Shown piece after piece: positions 59,106 through 64,000 of a DNA stretch of 64,000 nt (positions within the stretch are counted from its first letter, which is position 1; the number at the start of each line of letters is the position of its first letter). Made by a program: the position numbers and the translations under genes. The stretch is from Ceratorhiza oryzae-sativae (lineage: Eukaryota > Basidiomycota > Agaricomycetes > Cantharellales > Ceratobasidiaceae). The notes beneath the pieces are model-generated. The model was given only the letters and a program-made list of their open reading frames with translations, did not search any database and was not told where the DNA came from. The stretch is from the NCBI GenBank assembly GCA_030998015.1, contig JARWMV010000061.1, positions 24,671 through 88,670 of the forward strand. Reading direction: 5' to 3'.

Positions 59106-60264
59106 GTGAAGTGCTTGATGCTTGCTTGGATTTGAAAACTGACCTTTACATGGGTTTTCACAGGATCTGGCTTTGCAGGGTAATGGAATAGTGGTTTTTT
59201 GTTGTGTAATGTCTCCAGGAATGGATGACTTTTATCACATCTAGTTCCACTCTGAGTTTCTCCCCCCCCATGTATGTTCAAATTTTGCCTAGAATGGTTG
59301 ATGGTTATTCCTGCATCACAGACTGTAATTGTCATGACCCTCTGGATGCTTCCTTGTGAAGCACTTAAGTAGTGATTACATTGACAGTTTGGTGTTAGGC
59401 AGTATGTATTGGGTGTTCTAGTTACAGTGTTTTCTATGGTCTATGGTGGTTGACAAGATAGAAGCAAGCTGAGGCATCCAGCCTTGCTCTATCCTCCTTA
59501 TATACACCTGTGGCTGCAGTGGCTGCATGTTGTGACACTCTGGATGCTTCCTTGCAAAGCACTCAAGTAGTGGCTACATTGACGGTTTGGTGCTATGCAG
59601 TATGTATTGAGTGTTCTAGTTACAGTGTTTGCTATGGTCTATGGTGGTTGACAAGATATAGCAAGCTGAGGCATCCAGTCTTGCTTTATCCTTCTTATAT
59701 ATTCCTGTGGCTGCAGTGGCTGCAGATGTATTATCTAAGCACACTCTGCAGTAGGTGTAGGTTATGTACAGTACTATGGGTTAGGTAATTTGTTGGTCTT
59801 AAGTTTGTGCAGCTCCAAATCTTATAGAGCCATGCAAGGTCCGAGGGGTAGGCACTGAGGTCACATGATCCTGCCATAAGTGCCAAGATCATGTGACAAC
59901 TTGCTCCTTGCTCCAAGTAACAATGGAGAGAAATGCTGGAGCAAGTTCAGGGTAACCACTGTAAGCGCAGAGGTCACATGATCCTGCTCTAAGCATCAAG
60001 ATCATGTGACAACTTGCTCCTCGCTCCAAGTAACAATGGAGAGAAATGCTGGAGCAAGTTCAGGGTAACCACCATAAGCACTGATTGAGTGCCAAGGTCA
60101 CATGACCTTGTTTATGGCTTGTTCTGCTTAGGAAAAATTGCCATAAATCCATAAAAATATTTGGTTACTCTGTTATGTCTGTTTGACAGGTCATAACATT
60201 ATCCCCCCCTTTGGACATGTCTTGGGGGACCTCAAGACATGATTTCAATCCTTTATGCAAAAGG
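59106..60264. repeat. Repeat-rich region with two duplicated blocks
   Basis: Two imperfect ~185 bp repeats at about 59337-59520 and 59530-59720 (each with TGGATGCTTCCTTG, GTTCTAGTTACAGTGTTT and ATGGTGGTTGACAAGATA). After them come minisatellite units with CTTGCTCC and AACAATGGAGAGAAATGCTGGAGCAAG (59895-59950, 60010-60065). The latter match the element at 13181-14233. No gene recognised. Confidence 0.5.
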
Positions 60265-60391
60265 AATCTCATGCACCAAGGAGGTTAAGGGTGCTGGACT
60301 CAAACCAACAACCTTTTGGCTGATTCAGTATTGTTTGATGAGGTGAGGCTGAGTCAGGCTAGACCCCTTAACCTCTATGTTACATGAGATT
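60265..60391. other. 127 bp inverted repeat with tRNA-like T-arm
   Basis: Arms AATCTCATG...GAGGTTAAGGG (60265-60291) and its near-complement ending 60391. On the minus strand the right-hand arm includes GTTGG TTTGAGT CCAGC, a perfect tRNA T stem and a B-box-like loop; an A-box-like TAGCCTGACTCAGCC lies 40 nt upstream. The stem is longer than a tRNA acceptor, so this is more likely a hairpin or tRNA-derived repeat than a tRNA gene. Confidence 0.4.
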
Positions 60392-60508
60392 GTTTTTCTT
60401 TTCTTTGTTGTGGAGGTTATTCCAGGGTGAGGAGTCGTCTGCTTCTTCTCAGGATGCCCCAACTGTTCAGATGGGCATAGCAGAAGTTGTACAATACAGT
60501 AAATTATT

Positions 60509-61870
60509 CTAAGGGAATACACAGAATGGTTTTCCTCCTGAGTACACCCATTCTATGTTTTTTGATACCCATAAGTCCCCCTCTTCCCCCTCTATGTCCA
60601 ACCAACACTTCATGATTGCTGACTGGCTATTACCCAGAATAACTGTTGGCTGTACCTTCATCAATTTCACATGTGCATACCTGCCTGTGAAGTCCGCCTT
60701 GTACTGGCTCAGGGACTTGAGCAAGTACTTCCCATTTGACTGGACAATGTCATCCAGGATCCAAATGTTGGCCTCTTCCAACAAGTTCCCCATGTTCCAC
60801 ACATTGCACATCTGGCTGTGGCAGCCCTTGGATTGTGCATACACTGTTTTCCCTGTTCCAGTCTCTCCTTCTATCACCAGGATGCAATGGTGCACCCCTC
60901 TTCCTCTCTTCTCAACTTCCTTAGCAAACCATCTGTCTGCTTGGTTGATGTGCTCCTGGTCTTCCAGGACCTCTAACTCCACAGGGAGTGCAGGCATGCA
61001 ACCCTTGTCTTCCTTGTATGTGTATTCAGCATACGCTTGTACTGAGTTCCACATTGTCACCATCTGGAGGGGGCAGAGGCGCTTGAACGCTTGGTAGTAC
61101 TCCTGTTTCATCACCAAGGTGACAATCTCTGTCCTGTCCTCCAAGTCTGCCTCCATTCTAGACTGTTTTCCACCCTTTCCCTTCACCAAGATCTCCTCTA
61201 ACCTTTCCAAGGTCAGATCCTCTGCCATCAAATCCTCTATCTCCTCACCATTAGCTCCAACATCCTTCCAGAGATAGTTGAAGGCATCCCTTGCCAGGTT
61301 ACCTCCTGGCCTGTCCTTGAGGTCCTTGGGCAGAATGTTGGGGTGTTGCCCCTCAAAGTCCCAGAACCCCACGTTCTGGGTGTTCCACCTGCCCTTCTGT
61401 TGCTGACTGATGGAGAGGGCATGGATGTGCAGGGGCTGGGTTGGATTGTAGTTTGGCTCCTCCAGGTTGTGCTGTTTGACCACAGCTAAAGTTGCCCAGT
61501 GATTGGGCCAATGGCGGCAGAATGCCTTGTATCAGGTGACAAGCCCACTTGAGGGCTGATCACATAGCTTTGACCAGGTCAGCAGCACTGCCCTGGTCTG
61601 GATGTGGAAACAGGGGGCCAGTGCAGTTTTGGTTGGTTCTTCAGACCTGCAATCCATTGGCATAGGTTGCATAGAAGCAGGTGAGGGGGCTTGGCTTGAT
61701 CCTGAGGGTGCCAGCAATGGTGATGCTGACCTCCACCCTGTGCTTGATTTGTTTGGCTGGGGTGTTCCAACGTTTGAGCCATCTTCGCTTAGCATCATTG
61801 GTGTTTTTAGAGGTAGATGCGTCTTGTGGGGAGGGCATGAGATGATAGCCCCTTTTACCCCCAAGGCCAT
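60509..61870 (-). pseudogene. Rep-like protein: HUH endonuclease plus SF3 helicase (geminivirus/CRESS-like)
   Basis: ATG at 61870; about 453 codons with one in-frame TGA at 61534-61532. Rolling-circle motif I is VLLTWSKL (before the TGA). After it come motif II PLHIHALS, a geminivirus GRS-like block with FWDFEGQHPNI, and motif III FNYLWKD with the catalytic Tyr. The helicase part has Walker A GETGTGKT, Walker B IWILDDI and motif C VILGN. This order is that of geminivirus and other CRESS-DNA virus Rep proteins, which nick the origin and unwind circular DNA. Related sequences are known as integrated copies in fungal genomes. An ~85-residue N-terminal extension is unusual. The gene could be an endogenous viral element or the replicase of a Rep-type transposon. 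The TGA may be a decayed CGA. All catalytic motifs are otherwise present. Confidence 0.82.
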
Positions 61871-62258
61871 CCCCTAGATATACCTTCTCTGGTTCTTGTG
61901 GTCACATGGTTTCCTGATGTAGGCTTGTGCTGGTTCTGATGCATCTCCAAGGGGTGCCCTTCCTGTGTTCCCCTGTGTCAGCCTTATTCCTTGCTACACT
62001 CAGGGCCTCTGCTCCTCCATCTTCAGTCAGTGCCCCCTCTCCAACCCCTCTGGTAGTTAGGGGATAGCATATATTCACATAACTAGGCCAGGTCATGTGA
62101 TTCCCATGCTTTGTTGTTTGTTTTCTGGTGGATGGTCACATGTCCATTTGTGTCACCTGACCAGACTTTGTTTTGATGTTTGTGCAAGTTATTGTGTTGC
62201 ACTGTGATTTTTTAATGTTTGTGGTTTTGTTGTTTCCCTTCCTCATCCCATCTTTACT
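61871..62258. promoter_or_regulatory. Divergent intergenic region between Rep-like gene and unknown gene
   Basis: 388 bp separating two head-to-head starts (61870 minus, 62259 plus). Very low CpG. I saw no nonanucleotide of the TAATATTAC type. A bidirectional promoter is inferred only from the gene arrangement. Confidence 0.35.
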
Positions 62259-62791
62259 ATGCATGTTATTACCCTCAACTACAATCCCCTTGACTGCACC
62301 TGCTGGTCTCTCCCTGAGGGGGAGTACTGTGCCCATTGCAATGCTGTGTGCAACGCCTCCCTTGAGGACTTCTATGAAGGTGTCAGGGACTGGTTCTTCC
62401 TTGGGGTGCCAGGTACATATGCTTCTTCTTTGTCGGTCTCTTGTGACTTACTTGCTCTGTAGAAGAGCACATACTCCTTGATGGTCAGGCCCATGAGGCC
62501 ACCCTTGAGCGTGTCTGGGCATTTGTTGATCAGGACTACAAGTCCTTTGAGGAGCAGGCTCACCAGGCTGCTCTTGCTGAATTCTTCAAGGAGGGCTCTG
62601 CTCCCTTGTTTGATGAGGCTTTGCCCTTTTTGGCATCCAGTTCTGAGTGTTTCCAGAACTACATGGCTGACTTCCCAGGGGGGGAGGCTCCTTGGTTCTG
62701 GCCCACCACCCAGTCAGTTGTTTGGTCTGATAAGAAGGATAAGAAGAGCAAGAAGCCCTATACCTGGCCCCTCAAGGGCAAATGTAAATAG
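62259..62791 (+). CDS. Unknown two-exon protein beside the Rep-like gene
   Basis: Model: join 62259-62412 and 62463-62791, 160 residues, intron 50 nt (GTACAT to TGTAG) that fuses two frames without a stop. Cys-rich start (DCTCW, then YCAHCNAVC) resembles a small metal-binding knuckle; a middle acidic/aromatic helical region (LERVWAFVDQDYKSFEEQAHQ) is followed by a basic KKDKKSKK patch before the end. I do not recognise the family. It is transcribed away from the Rep-like gene, and might be a partner protein of the same element. Confidence 0.55.
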
Positions 62792-62932
62792 AGAGTAAAA
62801 ATGTATTAGGTTTTATATAAAAATTCTTATACATTTGAGAAAAAATCTGTGAGGGCAAAGTGGTCATATGGGGGCTGGTTCCAACAGTGGCACCTCTTCC
62901 AGAGCTTCAACAAGCTTGTTTTCCCACTGGTC

Positions 62933-63717
62933 TCAGTCCTGTTTGGCTCCTTTGACAGCTGGGTCTGGGGTGGGTTCCTTTATCACTGGCCTTGCTTCTT
63001 CCTCAGCCACAACCAGTGATTCTAGGCTTGACATAAGGCTCATCATGTCTGTGTTGTAATTGGTGTTTTTGTTTGGGTGCACCTTCACCCAATTTTAGAA
63101 GTTGCTCATGTTTGCCTGCTTTGTCCTGATAGCAGTAAACATTTCATCAGTGGTAGTTGCCTCAAGCAGTCCCACATACAGTGCAGCCAGTGTAAACTTC
63201 CACTCTTCAAACAATGCCTTGGCCTGGCACTCCACCTCCCAATCCCCCCTGTCTGCCATTGGCCTGAGGCCCTCCTCTGTTGTCTTGCTGCCTTGGCCAC
63301 AATGTTGACTGTTGGTCCCACAATATTGTCAATGACATACATTGGCATTCTTAGCAAGGCATTTCTTGTTGTTGGCTTCTGGCTTCCATGCCATATCAGG
63401 ACCCCTAACCTGGGATCCAGGTACTTGTTGTTGTCAATCCAGTTCCTTTCATCCCTTAACTTCTTTGGGATGTATGCTAGGTTAGCCCCTGGCAACAGTT
63501 GCTTGGCATACCTCTGGGCATCTTCCACACTAGAGCAGTACATCCCTAGTTTAGGATGATTTTCCCTGCCAGGGTAGGGTGCTGGCCGCCTAGTGGTGGG
63601 TGGCTGCTGAAGTGGGGCCACCTGATTTTCAACAAGTGGTGTGTAACAGTTGGGATGTGCGACTGGGTGAGTGACGAAAGGCATGTTTTGGGGTTTCGCA
63701 GGTGTGTTGTGGTGCAA
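62933..63717 (-). pseudogene. Degraded gene of unknown family, convergent with 62259 gene
   Basis: Minus-strand frame from about 63717 reads a Pro-rich start, then MYCSSVEDAQRYAKQL, YIPKKLRDERNWIDNNKYL and RMPMYVIDNIVGPTVNIVAK. Near a six-C run (63244-63249 on plus) the sense switches frame to EVECQAKALFEEWKFTLA and TDEMFTAIRTKQANMS. A TAA (about 63094) then interrupts before NWVKVHPNKNTNYNTDMM and SSLESLVVAEEEA, ending at 62933. Coding character is clear in both frames, so one frameshift and one stop are likely. No known domain. Confidence 0.5.
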
Positions 63718-63788
63718 GTGAGGTGGTAGAGTGGGCTCTGGCCTTTCTTGGGTATCCTGGATGGCTCATTTTAAAGCTTTCTAGATCT

Positions 63789-64000
63789 TCATTTGGTTCT
63801 CTTTGGTCTGCCTTTCAAGTCATCTAAGGATTGACTTGTCTTGACTGGCATTGGTGCATCTGGTAAGCGCTTTTGCAAGTCATTTAGAACCTCTTTCATG
63901 TCAGCAAACTTGCTGGCATGTTCCATTGTGTCTTCTATTGGGTCATAGCCCTTCCATCTGATTTGGTAAAACAGCTTGCCATTCTGCCATTCATAATTTG
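63789..64000 (-). CDS. Chromodomain protein fragment, 5' part outside window
   Basis: Frame enters at the right edge and ends at TGA 63791-63789. It reads YEWQNGKLFYQIRWKGYDP, then MEHASKF and LQKRLPDAP, a chromodomain as found at the C terminus of Gypsy integrases and in some chromatin readers. Probably the tail of another chromovirus-type polyprotein, or an exon upstream of the degraded gene at 63717. Confidence 0.6.
   Translation of the reverse strand, partial: NYEWQNGKLFYQIRWKGYDPIEDTMEHASKFADMKEVLNDLQKRLPDAPMPVKTSQSLDDLKGRPKRTK

Noticed and set aside
60282..60381. Functional tRNA gene
   Set aside because: T arm is convincing, but the anticodon arm and a 7-bp acceptor of normal geometry could not be drawn, and the stem extends well beyond tRNA length.

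Overview
The window looks like nuclear DNA of a filamentous basidiomycete, most likely an Agaricomycete (inference). Host genes carry many 47-75 bp GT-AG introns. They encode a TKL-type kinase, a large MYND-finger protein, single-pass membrane proteins and a GPI-anchor mannosyltransferase. The right-hand two thirds is a nested graveyard of LTR retrotransposons, much of it stripped of CpG. No bacterial features are present.

Layout. 1-3608: 3' part of a protein kinase gene. Its upstream half is a run of 32 consecutive exons of exactly 3 nt, each one codon in phase 0, separated by introns mostly of 47-74 bp; this is the most unusual structure in the window. 4093-7822: four-exon MYND gene. 7905-14372 and 22643-28550: two direct copies of one segment. 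Each copy has a nine-exon secreted/membrane protein gene (8971-10722 and 23667-25409) followed by a GPI mannosyltransferase 2 gene (intact at 26810-28480, a CpG-decayed pseudogene at 11181-14372). 12540-22642: solo LTRs, DNA-element remnants, a truncated Gypsy and a degenerate Copia.

29291-45282 holds two related chromodomain-type Gypsy elements placed head to head only 49 bp apart: B on minus (TSD ATATG) and C on plus (TSD GCCAC). B carries a 1.3 kb solo LTR in pol, and C carries a TA-flanked 700 bp DNA element at the matching place. 46727-54421: Gypsy element A (TSD GTTAG, near-identical LTRs) with a 1441 bp hAT-like element (8 bp TSD) in pol. Elements A, B and C have a primer-binding site complementary to their own predicted RNA start, the signature of Tf1-type self-priming.

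54458-59105: more LTRs of the 1.3 kb family and a truncated Gypsy D. 60265-64000: a CpG-poor block with a Rep-like gene (rolling-circle endonuclease plus SF3 helicase, as in geminiviruses and other CRESS-DNA replicons) broken only by one in-frame TGA. Beside it lie a divergent two-exon gene of unknown family, a degraded coding region, and a chromodomain fragment at the right edge. All introns, splice sites and element ends were read by eye and are predictions.
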